A stretch of 64,000 nt of DNA from NCBI GenBank assembly GCA_028704945.1, contig JAQWEL010000001.1, positions 124,001 to 188,000 of the forward strand, read 5' to 3'. Position numbers and translations under genes: made by a program. Below the pieces are notes generated by a model. That model made no database searches, was not told the DNA's origin, and worked only from the letters and a program-made list of their open reading frames with translations. Position 1 is the stretch's first letter; each line of letters opens with the position of its first letter. This stretch comes from Patescibacteria group bacterium. GTDB taxonomy: Bacteria > Patescibacteriota > Patescibacteriia > Patescibacteriales > Patescibacteriaceae. Below are positions 54,498 through 63,855 of the stretch, one piece after another.

Positions 54498-55721
54498 TTA
54501 TTTAACCGGAAATTTTTTGAGTAATTTAGTTATTTCTTCTCGAAAGACTTTTAAATCTTTTTTAGAATTTTTGCCAGTAATAATAGCTGAAATAATTTGG
54601 GCGGTGCGGATAAATTCTTTTTCTTTGAAGCCGCGAGTGGTCATGGCTGGAGTGCCGATGCGGATGCCAGAGGGATCCATCGGACTCCTGGTATCGTCAG
54701 GGATGGTAGAACGAGAAACCGTAATTCCGGCCGCAACTAATAATTCCTCAGCAATTTTTCCTGATATATTTTGTTTACTTAAGTCTAAAACCATTAAATG
54801 AGTATCGGTGCCGCCGGAGATAATATCAATGCCAAATTTTTTAAATTCTTTAGCCATTGCTTTAGAGTTGATAATGGTTGATTTGGCATAAGTCTTAAAT
54901 TTTTCTTCCGAAGCGTTTTTTAGAGCTACGGCAATGCCAGCGATACTGGCCATATGAGGCCCGCCTTGGAAGCCTGGGAAGATTGATTTGTCGATAACCG
55001 AAGCTAATTCTTTTTTGCAAAGGATAATAGCTCCGCGAGGGCCGCGCAAACTTTTGTGAGTAGTAGTCATGACCACGTCAGCATAAGGGCAAGGATTTTT
55101 TAAGGCTCCGCCAGCAATTAAGCCGGCGGTATGGGAAATATCAGCCACTAAATAAGCCCCAACTGATTTGGCGATGACACTGAATTCTTTCCAATTTATT
55201 TCTCGAGCATAAGCGCTGGCGCCAGCTATGATGACTTTTGGTTTTTCAATTTCCGCCTGAGCGCGAATTTTATCCATATCTAAGCGGCCGGTAGCTTTGT
55301 CAACTTCATAAAAAATTATTTTATAGTTTTTACCGGAGAAATTGACCGGATGTCCGTGTGAAAGGTGTCCGCCGTGAGATAATTTTAAAGCCATTAATTT
55401 TTCACCCGGCTGCATTAAGGCTAAGTAAATGGCTAAATTAGCGCCACCGCCAGATAAAGCTTGGACATTAGCGTGTTCAGCTTTAAATAATTTTTTAGCT
55501 CGATTAATCGCTAAGTTTTCTAATTGATCAACTATTTCATTGCCAGGATAGTAGCGTTTGCCTGGGTAACCTTCGGCATACTTATTAGTGAAAGGAGAAC
55601 CTAAGGCTTCCAAAACATCGCGAGGCGCGTAATTTTCGGAGGCAATCAAATTTAAAGTTTCATTTTGCCGTTGAGCTTCTCGTCTGATAAGCTCACGGAC
55701 AGCAGTGTCTTTTATTGGCAT
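54498..55721 (-). CDS. glyA: Serine hydroxymethyltransferase
   Basis: GlyA converts serine and tetrahydrofolate to glycine and methylene-tetrahydrofolate with PLP. The 407-residue protein has LNLIASENYAPRDVLEALGS at the start, the PLP lysine in TTTHKSLRGPRG (Lys223), the cofactor-stacking His in the LSHGGHLSHG region and DISHTAGLI. Length is normal. Its first 10 bp overlap the end of the upstream TPR gene, so it is the last gene of the elp3-TMTC-glyA run. It supplies the one-carbon unit for thyA. Confidence 0.97.
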   Translation of the reverse strand: MPIKDTAVRELIRREAQRQNETLNLIASENYAPRDVLEALGSPFTNKYAEGYPGKRYYPGNEIVDQLENLAINRAKKLFKAEHANVQALSGGGANLAIYLALMQPGEKLMALKLSHGGHLSHGHPVNFSGKNYKIIFYEVDKATGRLDMDKIRAQAEIEKPKVIIAGASAYAREINWKEFSVIAKSVGAYLVADISHTAGLIAGGALKNPCPYADVVMTTTHKSLRGPRGAIILCKKELASVIDKSIFPGFQGGPHMASIAGIAVALKNASEEKFKTYAKSTIINSKAMAKEFKKFGIDIISGGTDTHLMVLDLSKQNISGKIAEELLVAAGITVSRSTIPDDTRSPMDPSGIRIGTPAMTTRGFKEKEFIRTAQIISAIITGKNSKKDLKVFREEITKLLKKFPVK

Positions 55722-57490
55722 ATAGTTTTAATTATTTTTTCATCAACATCAAAGTCTAATTCTTTAGCTTTAATGACTTCCTGGCAACCTGTTTTAGAAT
55801 TTAATTTATTTAGACTTAAACCCAAATAATACCAGCTGTCTTTATTTTCTTTGTTGTTATTTATAGATTCTCGAAAGCTTTTGATAGCTAAAGCATAGCT
55901 TTTTAATTGATAATAGGCAATGCCTTGGCTATAACAAATCGCGCTTAATTCTGATGGCTGACTTTTACTGCCAAACAATTTTTTGGCAGTAGAAAAATCG
56001 TTAAGAGCTGCCTGATATTGCTTGAGATTAGCTAAAGCTAAGCCACGATTAAAAATATAAATATAATTTTTGTCAGATTTGATGACGGCTTTATTAAATG
56101 ATTGCAAAGCCTCAAAATTGCGATTAAATTTAGTCATTAAAATAATTCCTTGAAGATTCCAAGCTTCAGCTAAATTTGAACCCAATGCAGTGGCTAAGCC
56201 GACATCTTCAAAAGCAAAAAAAGTATCATTTTGATCATATTCCGCTTGAGCTTTGTTTAGCAGAGCCATACCGCTAGCTGGATTATAATCCAAGACTCTT
56301 TGCCATAAGTTTAAATTATTTTTCCAAGAGGACGAAACGTCAATTGATTCATAAAACAAAGCGATGATAAAAATAATTAAAAAAATAATTTTATATAGTT
56401 TGCCTATTTTTAATTTTTGTCTATCCAAGAAAATAATTATTAGCCACCAAACGCCTAAAGCTGCTAAATAATTATAACGATCCGCTCCCGCAATAGTGAT
56501 ATAAGGCGCTAGTTGAATGCTTAAAGCTATGTTAATAAAAAACCAGCCTAAGCAGAAGATGATTAATTTATTTGAACGCTTTATAAAGCCGTAAATAATG
56601 GTCAAAATTGGCAAAAGCGCTTCCAGCCAAGCAAACCAGTACAAATTATCGTTGTGATCGACTGGATGTTCATAATAAGCAATAGCTCCGAATGGCCAAA
56701 CGGTTTTAATTAATTGCCGTCCGGCTGAAAATAAAATTAAGCCGATTTTGTTAATTGGCGTGTAAAAAGAAAAGATTAGGGTACCAACATTTTTCCTAGC
56801 TAAAACGGCAATCTGAGCAGCGCCGGCAGATAAGACTAATAATGGTATTTTTTCTAAAAATAATTTGAGGCTTATTTTTCTTCCCTCCAAATAATCAATT
56901 AAAAACCAAAGTAATGGCAGACCAGCTGAAGATATTTTGGATAACAATGAAGCGACAAATAATAAGACAGCGAAAATGTAATATTTATTGGCTTGTTGGC
57001 GTAAATATTTTAAATAATAGATTAAACTAGCTAAGCTGAAAACGCTGGCTAAAAGAGTGCTTCTGGCGCTAATCCAAGAAACGGTTTCAATCTGTGTCGG
57101 CCAAATAGCAAATAAACCGGCTGAAGCAAGGGCGATATTTTTTTTCCTAAATAACAGCAGCGATAGATAGTAAACTAAAAAAATATTTAAGCCATGCAAG
57201 ATCAAACTGTCGAGATGGTGGACTAAGGGGCTGCCTTGGCCAAATTTATATTCTAACCCGAAGGAAAGTGTGGCTAAAGGTTGATACATGCCAGCGCAAT
57301 AGGATTGAAAAATTTTAGGAATAGCTGAAAGTTTAAAATCAGTCACCAAAGTATTTTTGGTGATTTGTATATCGTCATCCCATGATAAGAATTGGCCATT
57401 AATAGCCGGCAAGTTAACTGAAACGCCGGCGATAATGATAATTAATAAAAGAAGATTGTTTTTTATGAAAGTAAAAAGTTTTTTTAACAT
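55712..57490 (-). CDS. TMTC-like membrane glycosyltransferase with TPRs (paralogue 3)
   Basis: The 592-residue protein has about ten membrane segments in the first ~390 residues, then a soluble C-terminal part of TPR repeats (about 410-590; for example GIAYYQLKSYALAIKSFRES). After the first helix comes SWDDD (38-40), the acidic pair expected for GT-C enzymes. GMYQPLATLSFGLEY, LDSLILHGLNIFLVYYLS and PTQIETVSWISARSTLL follow. These match the pattern of TMTC proteins, known in animals as O-mannosyltransferases with TPRs. It is third of three tandem paralogues and overlaps glyA by 10 bp. Substrates are unknown. Confidence 0.82.
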   Translation of the reverse strand: MLKKLFTFIKNNLLLLIIIIAGVSVNLPAINGQFLSWDDDIQITKNTLVTDFKLSAIPKIFQSYCAGMYQPLATLSFGLEYKFGQGSPLVHHLDSLILHGLNIFLVYYLSLLLFRKKNIALASAGLFAIWPTQIETVSWISARSTLLASVFSLASLIYYLKYLRQQANKYYIFAVLLFVASLLSKISSAGLPLLWFLIDYLEGRKISLKLFLEKIPLLVLSAGAAQIAVLARKNVGTLIFSFYTPINKIGLILFSAGRQLIKTVWPFGAIAYYEHPVDHNDNLYWFAWLEALLPILTIIYGFIKRSNKLIIFCLGWFFINIALSIQLAPYITIAGADRYNYLAALGVWWLIIIFLDRQKLKIGKLYKIIFLIIFIIALFYESIDVSSSWKNNLNLWQRVLDYNPASGMALLNKAQAEYDQNDTFFAFEDVGLATALGSNLAEAWNLQGIILMTKFNRNFEALQSFNKAVIKSDKNYIYIFNRGLALANLKQYQAALNDFSTAKKLFGSKSQPSELSAICYSQGIAYYQLKSYALAIKSFRESINNNKENKDSWYYLGLSLNKLNSKTGCQEVIKAKELDFDVDEKIIKTICQ

Positions 57491-57493
57491 AGC

Positions 57494-59062
57494 TTAAGGG
57501 CAATTTTTTTTCGTTTCTTGGTCAATGGTAAAACCTAATTTTTCAGCTTGCTTAAAATCTTTACAAGCGTTAGCGACAGCATTTAGCTGTAGGGCGGTTA
57601 GACCTCGATTGTAATAATATTTTGGTTCATTTGGATTCTCTTCAATCGCTTTAATGTAATGGAAAAGAGCCATCTGATAATCTTTGTGTTCGTAATAAAA
57701 TAATCCGCAAGAAGTTTGGCTAGACGCATTCAAATCTTTTCTTTTGCAGATAATTGGCATCACCGCGGCTATTTTTTCTTCATTTTGGTTTTTAGAAATC
57801 AGATAATAGTTTACTAAATAATTGTAACTCATAACGGAATTCTGGTTATTAACCGCCGCTAACCAGATACTCTCACTATTTTTCCAAATTGTTGCCTGTT
57901 TGGCTGACAGAAAGCTGACTGTCAAGATTATTATCAAACTTAATATAGCTGACAATTTTTTTCGTTTTTGTGACAGATAATCCAAGCCATAAGCCAGGAG
58001 GAATAAAAATGATAGGCAGGCTAAGTAAGTATAACGATCGGCGGCCGCATAGTTTAAACGGTGAATATGGACTAAGCTAACAGAAATAAGAATAGGAAAG
58101 CACAGCCAAACAGCTAAGACAGTTTGTTTTTTTCTGAAAAAGTAGATTGGTAAGAAGAAGGCAACAAAGGAAAGACTATATAAAATTTTTAGAGGTTCAA
58201 AAACATAATAATAAACAGGAGATAGCTGGAATGGTAGTAATATATTTTTTATTTGGAGAAAAAATGAGTAACCGTAGTTTATTATTATTTTACCAAGTTT
58301 ATTAGTGGTATAAACTATTTGAAATTGCGCATCGTCAGCTGTTCTGGCTTTTATGGCAATTAATCCAAAAATAAAGGTGATAATAAAAAAAGGCAGTTTT
58401 TCTAAAATTAATTTTTTATTAATTTTTCTTTTTTTGGCATAATCGATTAAGAATAAAATGATAGGCAAAGGCAAGGCGGCGACTTTGCTAAGTAAAGAAA
58501 AAATAAATAAGATTATAGACCAGCCATACTTTTTTCGATTATTGTTTTTTAAATAATCAAGCCAGCAGAGGATTGATGCCAAGAAAAAAGATGAGCACAA
58601 CAAAGTGCTTCGAGTTGATATCCAGGCGACAGTTTCAACTTGTGTCGGCCAAAGAGCAAAGAAGATAGCGGTTAAGCCAGCAATTTTTTTGTTAAAATTA
58701 AGCCTAATAAAAATGCAGTAAACTAAGATTGTATTAACAAAATGGATGATTAGGTTGTCTAAATGAAAATAAAAAGAATTGGCTCCAAAGATTTTGTATT
58801 CCAAAGCGTAGCTTATGGTGGCTAAGGGCTGATACATGCCTAAATAAAAGTTAGAAAAAATTTTTTTAATAGTAAAAAAATTGAAATTAATAACATCTTT
58901 ATTGTTGTTTACTTGCTCGATGTCGTCCCAAGTTAAAAAACTGCCCTTAAGAGCAGGCCAATAAATAGAGATTGAGATTAAAATTAAGCCTAAGGCTATA
59001 AAAATAAAAAATTTGTTTTTTAAAATTTTATTTTTTATTTGTCGGTTTATTTTTTTTAACAT
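57494..59062 (-). CDS. TMTC-like membrane glycosyltransferase with TPRs (paralogue 2)
   Basis: The 522-residue protein has the same plan as its two neighbours: the TWDD acidic pair near residue 45, GMYQPLATISYALEY, LDNLIIHFVNTILVYC and PTQVETVAWISTRSTLL, about ten membrane segments, and a shorter C-terminal TPR part (about 425-522, with YYYNRGLTALQLNAVANACK). ATG at 59062 is chosen over a TTG at 59074 because it aligns with the start of the downstream paralogue (MLKK) and avoids overlap with the upstream gene. It lies 2 bp after paralogue 1 and 3 bp before paralogue 3. It is closest to paralogue 3 by eye. Confidence 0.82.
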   Translation of the reverse strand: MLKKINRQIKNKILKNKFFIFIALGLILISISIYWPALKGSFLTWDDIEQVNNNKDVINFNFFTIKKIFSNFYLGMYQPLATISYALEYKIFGANSFYFHLDNLIIHFVNTILVYCIFIRLNFNKKIAGLTAIFFALWPTQVETVAWISTRSTLLCSSFFLASILCWLDYLKNNNRKKYGWSIILFIFSLLSKVAALPLPIILFLIDYAKKRKINKKLILEKLPFFIITFIFGLIAIKARTADDAQFQIVYTTNKLGKIIINYGYSFFLQIKNILLPFQLSPVYYYVFEPLKILYSLSFVAFFLPIYFFRKKQTVLAVWLCFPILISVSLVHIHRLNYAAADRYTYLACLSFLFLLAYGLDYLSQKRKKLSAILSLIIILTVSFLSAKQATIWKNSESIWLAAVNNQNSVMSYNYLVNYYLISKNQNEEKIAAVMPIICKRKDLNASSQTSCGLFYYEHKDYQMALFHYIKAIEENPNEPKYYYNRGLTALQLNAVANACKDFKQAEKLGFTIDQETKKNCP

Positions 59063-59064
59063 AA

Positions 59065-60819
59065 TCAGTGGCAATTAGAAAGATTTTTAATAGCCGTCGC
59101 TTCTTTTTGCTTGGCCGCTTCTAACCAGTTTCGACAAGCTCCGCTTTTATCGCCAGCATTAAATTTCGCTAAGCCGAGCATGGATAAAGATAGAGGATTA
59201 TTATTAGCTTGATAAGCTGTTTTAAAATCAGCTATAGCTCCAGGAAAATCGCGCAAGGTTAGTTTGGCATTGCCGCGATTATGATAATAATCAGCTGGCG
59301 CCCCTTGTTTATTAAGTTTAATGGCCAGATCGAATTCTGACAAGGCTAATTTAGCTTGGCTATATTGAGCCAAAGTAGTTGCTTTGTTGTAGTGATATCT
59401 TGAATTGGTAAAATCTCTATTAATCGCTTCATCAAATAGTTTAATCGCTTGCTTGGGATTTTTAAAATAATCAACAGTTAGTAAACCTAAATTATTATAG
59501 GAATTAGCTAATTTAGGATTAAGGTAGATGGCTGTTTGAAAATCCTTAACCGCTTCTGTGATTTTATTGTCTGCCGCAAGACTATTACCTCTGTTGTCAT
59601 ACAGGAAGGCTGATTCAGGATTATCGCCGTAAAAATTAATAGCTGTAGTCATGACGGTGATTTCATTTTTCCAATTTGGTATAGTGAAAAAAGTAATTAC
59701 AGTGAACATACTTACTGTTAAAGCAATTATAATTAAGCTAATTTTTTTGTTTAGTTTGCTTAAACCAAGTCCTATTATGCCAAATACAGCAAGATTTGAT
59801 AAATATTGATAACGATCAGCAGTAATCATATTACCGATAGGTATAATTCTGATAATCAAGATTAGATTAATAAAAAACCAAAAAGCCAAAGGTAAGAGTT
59901 GGCGCGTTTTTTTACATATTATAAATCCAGCTACTATCAGTAATAACAGAGCGGCTATAAGCCAAACTTCTATCGGCAACCATGAATTTATTTTAGCTGG
60001 ATAAAGATAAAAAGGACTCAAATGATAAGGCACCAAAGCTTTAATAAAATAGAAACCGAAAGAATAAAACCATAAGATAATTTTTTCTGCAACAGAATAA
60101 ACCTCAACAGTGTTGGAAAAATGTTGTTCTTGATTGCGTGCCCAAATAGTAATTAAGCCCATACCGACAGAAGCTATCCATAAGGGCCATTTACTGTAAA
60201 TATTTTTTAAAGTGATTTGTTTATATTTGAGCCAGTCTATTAATAATAAAAGTAGCGGTAAAATAACTGTTGAAGACTTGCTTAAATAGGCTGCTATAGC
60301 CAAGAAATAAAAAATAATGTTAGTTTTGGTAGTTTTTTTGTCTTGATAATAGATTAATAAAGCAGCTAATAAAAAACTAGTAGAAAGAACAGTGCCTAAA
60401 CCCGAGATCCAAGCAACTGCCTCTACGTTGCTTGGGTGAAAAGCGAAGAGAGCAGTGATAGTTATAGCTAAGAATTTTTTGTTATTTTTGAAAAATTTTT
60501 GAGTTAAAAACCAAACTAAGGTTACATTGACTAAGTGCACTGATAATGAAAATAAATGAAAAGCAAATGGATTTTGGCCAAAGAAGTGATGTATTAATAG
60601 GTAAAAACTAGAAGTTATCGGTTGGTACATACCAATACATTGACTAGAAAAAATTTTAATTATGTTAGATAAGTTAAGATTTTGAATATCTGGATTATTA
60701 GTTATTTGAAAATAATCATCCCAATAAACAAAACCATTAAACAGACTTTGGTAATAAACCAAAAAAGTTAAACCAATAATAAAGTATAGAACTATGTTAT
60801 TTTTAAGCAGCTTTCTCAT
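59065..60819 (-). CDS. TMTC-like membrane glycosyltransferase with TPRs (paralogue 1)
   Basis: The 584-residue protein has YWDDYFQITNN (WDD at 33-35), GMYQPITSSFYLLIHHFFG, LFSLSVHLVNVTLVWFL and PSNVEAVAWISGLGTVL, about ten membrane segments, then at least four TPRs (about 390-580), including AVKDFQTAIYLNPKLANSY. It is the most divergent of the three paralogues, with more TPRs. It overlaps the end of elp3 by 4 bp, so translation is coupled to elp3. The acceptor is probably an exported protein, by analogy with TMTC and Pmt enzymes; this is inference. Confidence 0.82.
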   Translation of the reverse strand: MRKLLKNNIVLYFIIGLTFLVYYQSLFNGFVYWDDYFQITNNPDIQNLNLSNIIKIFSSQCIGMYQPITSSFYLLIHHFFGQNPFAFHLFSLSVHLVNVTLVWFLTQKFFKNNKKFLAITITALFAFHPSNVEAVAWISGLGTVLSTSFLLAALLIYYQDKKTTKTNIIFYFLAIAAYLSKSSTVILPLLLLLIDWLKYKQITLKNIYSKWPLWIASVGMGLITIWARNQEQHFSNTVEVYSVAEKIILWFYSFGFYFIKALVPYHLSPFYLYPAKINSWLPIEVWLIAALLLLIVAGFIICKKTRQLLPLAFWFFINLILIIRIIPIGNMITADRYQYLSNLAVFGIIGLGLSKLNKKISLIIIALTVSMFTVITFFTIPNWKNEITVMTTAINFYGDNPESAFLYDNRGNSLAADNKITEAVKDFQTAIYLNPKLANSYNNLGLLTVDYFKNPKQAIKLFDEAINRDFTNSRYHYNKATTLAQYSQAKLALSEFDLAIKLNKQGAPADYYHNRGNAKLTLRDFPGAIADFKTAYQANNNPLSLSMLGLAKFNAGDKSGACRNWLEAAKQKEATAIKNLSNCH

Positions 60820-62492
60820 AGAGGCTTAACTAAATAAGTTTTGGATAATTTGTAGCCAAGCCGGCGATAGTAATCGCGGACACCGACGCCAGAAATTATG
60901 GCTAAACGCTTGGCTTGATGATTTTTGGCAATTAATTCAGCGACCGTTAAAAGTTTCTTACCTAAACCTTGATGCTGGGTTTTACCAGCTTGACCAACAG
61001 CAACTAATTGCCCATAAACATGCAATTCACGCACAAAAGCAGTTTTTGTCTCGAATGGATTATTTTTTGATTGCTCAATTCTTAAGCGCAAAAAACCATA
61101 AAGAATTTTTTCATCTTTGTCCTCAATACTTAAAAAATATTCTTCTCCGCCAGAAGCTTGATATTTGCGGATTATCAAGAAGGCTTTGTCTTTAGATAAT
61201 TTAGCGTGCTTGGCTTCGCGACAGCGAATACAGCGGCAAACCGCGCCTTGTTTTTGGACTAGCTGTCTTAAATTAGTTATTTTATTGCCAGCTAAGATTG
61301 ATTCTTCTGGTATGTCTCTGATTAGTCGGATAATGCGAACAAAGGGCGGAGTATATTTTTTACAATCAAAAATCAGTTTGATTAATTCGTCGTTGGAATA
61401 GGGTTTATATAAACCCTGCTTCCACCAATCATAAAGCTCGCTCCCTTCAGTAACAACAGTTGGATAAAATTTTAACTGATCTGGATTATAATCAGAATCA
61501 ATTGTCTCGGCTTCAGTTATTTTTTTTATAGCCTTGTTGGTTATTTCTTTTTTTAAAGCAAAACTTGTCTTGATTAAATTATTTTCCGGCGTAAACATTT
61601 CCTGATACATTTCTAAGTCTTTTTTAGGATTTGAACCAGGCAAAGCTGGCATAAAATGCCAAGTAGTTTTAAAACCCCAAGCTCTGATTAAAGCCATGGC
61701 TTTTTTAATATCTTTAGTGTCTGAGCCGCGTTTATTTAATTTTAATATTTCGTCATCGATCGCCTGGATGCCTAATTCAATTCGGGTCGCCCCTAAAAAT
61801 CTCATTTCTTGTAATTCTTTTTCGTTAATATAATCAGGCCTGGTTTCAAGAGTTAAGCCGATGATGCGGTAAGTGGCTTTCTCATTTTTTTTCTGTTCCC
61901 TGATTAATATTTTTCGTAAATTTTCCAAGCTGTCTGTTTTAGCTGGAGCAAATTTAGCCTTATTTTTAAGATAATTATTAGCGCCAAAAAAAAGACTAGC
62001 AATATACCAGTATTGATATTTTTTGGGATAATAAGACCAGGTGCCGCCAATAACAATTAATTCTATTTTTTGGGGAGCATGACCATTAGCCTCTAGGGCT
62101 CTGAGCCGATATTGGACTTGTTTGACTGGGTCGTAGTCGCAATATATCGCTCTCATAACAGCCGGTTCATTGGGCAAGTAGCTTTGCGGAGCATTATCGG
62201 CTTTAGGACAATAAACACAATTACCTGGACATTTATAAGGTTTGATTAGCACTGCCACTGGAGCTACGCCAGACATCGTTCTGATTGCTCTTTTTCTTAA
62301 AAGTAAAAGTAAAGCCTCTTGCTCTGCTTGATTGGGCAGTTCTTTGATTATTTTAATTAACTCCGCATTTGTTGGTAGGCTTATTTTAAATTTTTTAGCA
62401 ATTTGTTTTTTAGCGCGTGACAAATCAGCCGATGATTTTGGGGCAGCTTCTAATAAGGCTTTAATAATTTGGCTATCTAAAAGTTTTGTCAT
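60816..62492 (-). CDS. elp3: Elp3 family radical SAM/GNAT tRNA-modifying enzyme
   Basis: Elp3 attaches a carboxymethyl group to C5 of wobble uridine 34 using SAM and acetyl-CoA. The 558-residue protein has the radical SAM cluster in KPYKCPGNCVYCPKADN (about 83-99), ELIVIGGTWSYYPKKYQYWY, RIELGIQAIDDEIL, and a C-terminal GNAT domain with ELHVYGQLV and the acetyl-CoA site QHQGLGKKLL. Both halves look intact. A single-chain Elp3 without Elp1/Elp2 is known from archaea and a few bacteria. It heads the run of TMTC-like genes (4-bp overlap). No Elongator partners are in the window. Confidence 0.94.
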   Translation of the reverse strand: MTKLLDSQIIKALLEAAPKSSADLSRAKKQIAKKFKISLPTNAELIKIIKELPNQAEQEALLLLLRKRAIRTMSGVAPVAVLIKPYKCPGNCVYCPKADNAPQSYLPNEPAVMRAIYCDYDPVKQVQYRLRALEANGHAPQKIELIVIGGTWSYYPKKYQYWYIASLFFGANNYLKNKAKFAPAKTDSLENLRKILIREQKKNEKATYRIIGLTLETRPDYINEKELQEMRFLGATRIELGIQAIDDEILKLNKRGSDTKDIKKAMALIRAWGFKTTWHFMPALPGSNPKKDLEMYQEMFTPENNLIKTSFALKKEITNKAIKKITEAETIDSDYNPDQLKFYPTVVTEGSELYDWWKQGLYKPYSNDELIKLIFDCKKYTPPFVRIIRLIRDIPEESILAGNKITNLRQLVQKQGAVCRCIRCREAKHAKLSKDKAFLIIRKYQASGGEEYFLSIEDKDEKILYGFLRLRIEQSKNNPFETKTAFVRELHVYGQLVAVGQAGKTQHQGLGKKLLTVAELIAKNHQAKRLAIISGVGVRDYYRRLGYKLSKTYLVKPL

Positions 62493-62514
62493 GTTTTTAA
62501 AAATTTGCTATAAT
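62486..62514 (+). promoter_or_regulatory. Promoter of the polymer-forming membrane protein gene
   Basis: TTGTCA (62486-62491), 17-bp spacer, TATAAT (62509-62514), about 40 bp before the ATG at 62555. It overlaps the first codons of elp3 on the other strand, so the two genes share a divergent control region. Confidence 0.65.
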
Positions 62515-62554
62515 AAATTAAAATAAAAAACTAATGCTATTTAAACACAAAATT

Positions 62555-63754
62555 ATGACAAAAACAAGCTGGAAAAAGCTTTTTGTTGTCGTGGCAACTG
62601 TGGCAATTATTTTGCCAGGAGGGGTTTTTGCCTCTAATCAAGTGTCATCAGGCAATTCAAACGTCGTGGTCAATAAAGACCAAACGATTGACGGCAATTA
62701 TTATGCCGTCGCTTCTAACGTGGAAATCAAAGGCCATGTTAAAGGAGATTTAATTTGTGCCGGAGAAACTGTTACAGTTTCCGGTAATATCGATGGTGAT
62801 GTTATTTGCGCCGCCCAAATAATTGATGTGACTGGAACGGTTGGCGGCAGTGTTCGTTTGCTAGCGCGTAATGCGACTATCGCCAGCCCGGTTTTAAGGA
62901 ATATTACCGTTGTAGCCGGCGCTCTTTATTTGTCACCAAAAGCTGATGTCGGTATGGACACGGTATTTTTGGCTGATAAATTTAACACTTTAGGCAACAT
63001 TAATGGCAATGTTTTTGGAGCCGCTGAGCAGGTTTATTTGGGTGGTAAAATTGGCGAAAGTGTTAATCTGAAAATGAATGACAGCACCGATGATACCACT
63101 AATACCCCCTTGGTTATATTGCAAACCGCCAAGATTGATGGTGATTTAACTTATGAGGCAGTTAGTGACGCTAAGATTGAAAAACGAGAAACGATTAAAG
63201 GTCAGATTATCAAAAATGTTTCGCAGGGGAGTTGGCAGGACGGCGTCTGGGGGTCAGTTGGTTCTTTGTGGTTATGGTCAAAAATTGCGGCTGTCTTAAG
63301 CGCTATGATTATCGGTTTAATGTTTGTTATTTTCTTCCGTAAGCAAAGCGTTATTATGTCCGATAAGATGGTGGAAAGTCCGAAGAGAAATATTTTATGG
63401 GGAATTTTGATTTTAGCCTTGACCCCATTGATATGTCTTTTCTTATTAATTACTTTGATTGGTATTCCTGTGGCTATTATTTTAATGATGCTTTGGGCGA
63501 TTGCTGTTATGGTGGCCAAGCCATTAGCTGCTATTATGATAGGTCACGTTATTATGGGCAGATATAAGCATAAACAGAAAACTAAAAAGAGACCAGAACC
63601 AGTTAACCCTTATACTTCAATGATGTTAGGTGTAGTTGTTACTTATGCCTTATTATCTATTCCGTTTGTCGGCATGATATTGGCTTACATTTTAGCCGCT
63701 TGGACAGTTGGTACAATCACTCTGATGTTTAGAGAATTGAGATTGAAAGAATAA
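62555..63754 (+). CDS. Membrane protein with bactofilin-like (polymer-forming) N-terminal domain
   Basis: The 399-residue protein has a signal peptide (KKLFVVVATVAIILPGGVFAS) and an exported domain of about 190 residues. That domain has short repeats of the shape xVxGxVxGDV (VEIKGHVKGDLICAGE, VTVSGNIDGDVICAAQ, IDVTGTVGGSVRLLAR), the right-handed beta-helix pattern of polymer-forming/bactofilin domains. About four membrane segments follow in the C-terminal 180 residues. The start at 62555 gives a proper signal peptide and fits the promoter. Bactofilins form filaments; this exported form probably acts at the cell surface. The exact role is unknown. Confidence 0.8.
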   Translation: MTKTSWKKLFVVVATVAIILPGGVFASNQVSSGNSNVVVNKDQTIDGNYYAVASNVEIKGHVKGDLICAGETVTVSGNIDGDVICAAQIIDVTGTVGGSVRLLARNATIASPVLRNITVVAGALYLSPKADVGMDTVFLADKFNTLGNINGNVFGAAEQVYLGGKIGESVNLKMNDSTDDTTNTPLVILQTAKIDGDLTYEAVSDAKIEKRETIKGQIIKNVSQGSWQDGVWGSVGSLWLWSKIAAVLSAMIIGLMFVIFFRKQSVIMSDKMVESPKRNILWGILILALTPLICLFLLITLIGIPVAIILMMLWAIAVMVAKPLAAIMIGHVIMGRYKHKQKTKKRPEPVNPYTSMMLGVVVTYALLSIPFVGMILAYILAAWTVGTITLMFRELRLKE

Positions 63755-63769
63755 TTTTAAAATTAAAAA

Positions 63770-63813
63770 ATTATAAAATAAAAGAGCAGATTAATTTCTG
63801 TTCTTTTATTTAT
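63770..63813 (+). terminator. Terminator before gatA
   Basis: AATAAAAGAGCAGA and TCTGTTCTTTTATT pair with one wobble around a short loop, and T-rich sequence follows. Confidence 0.75.
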
Positions 63814-63855
63814 TTACTTGATTTTGGTGATATTTTAAGATATATTGATATTACT

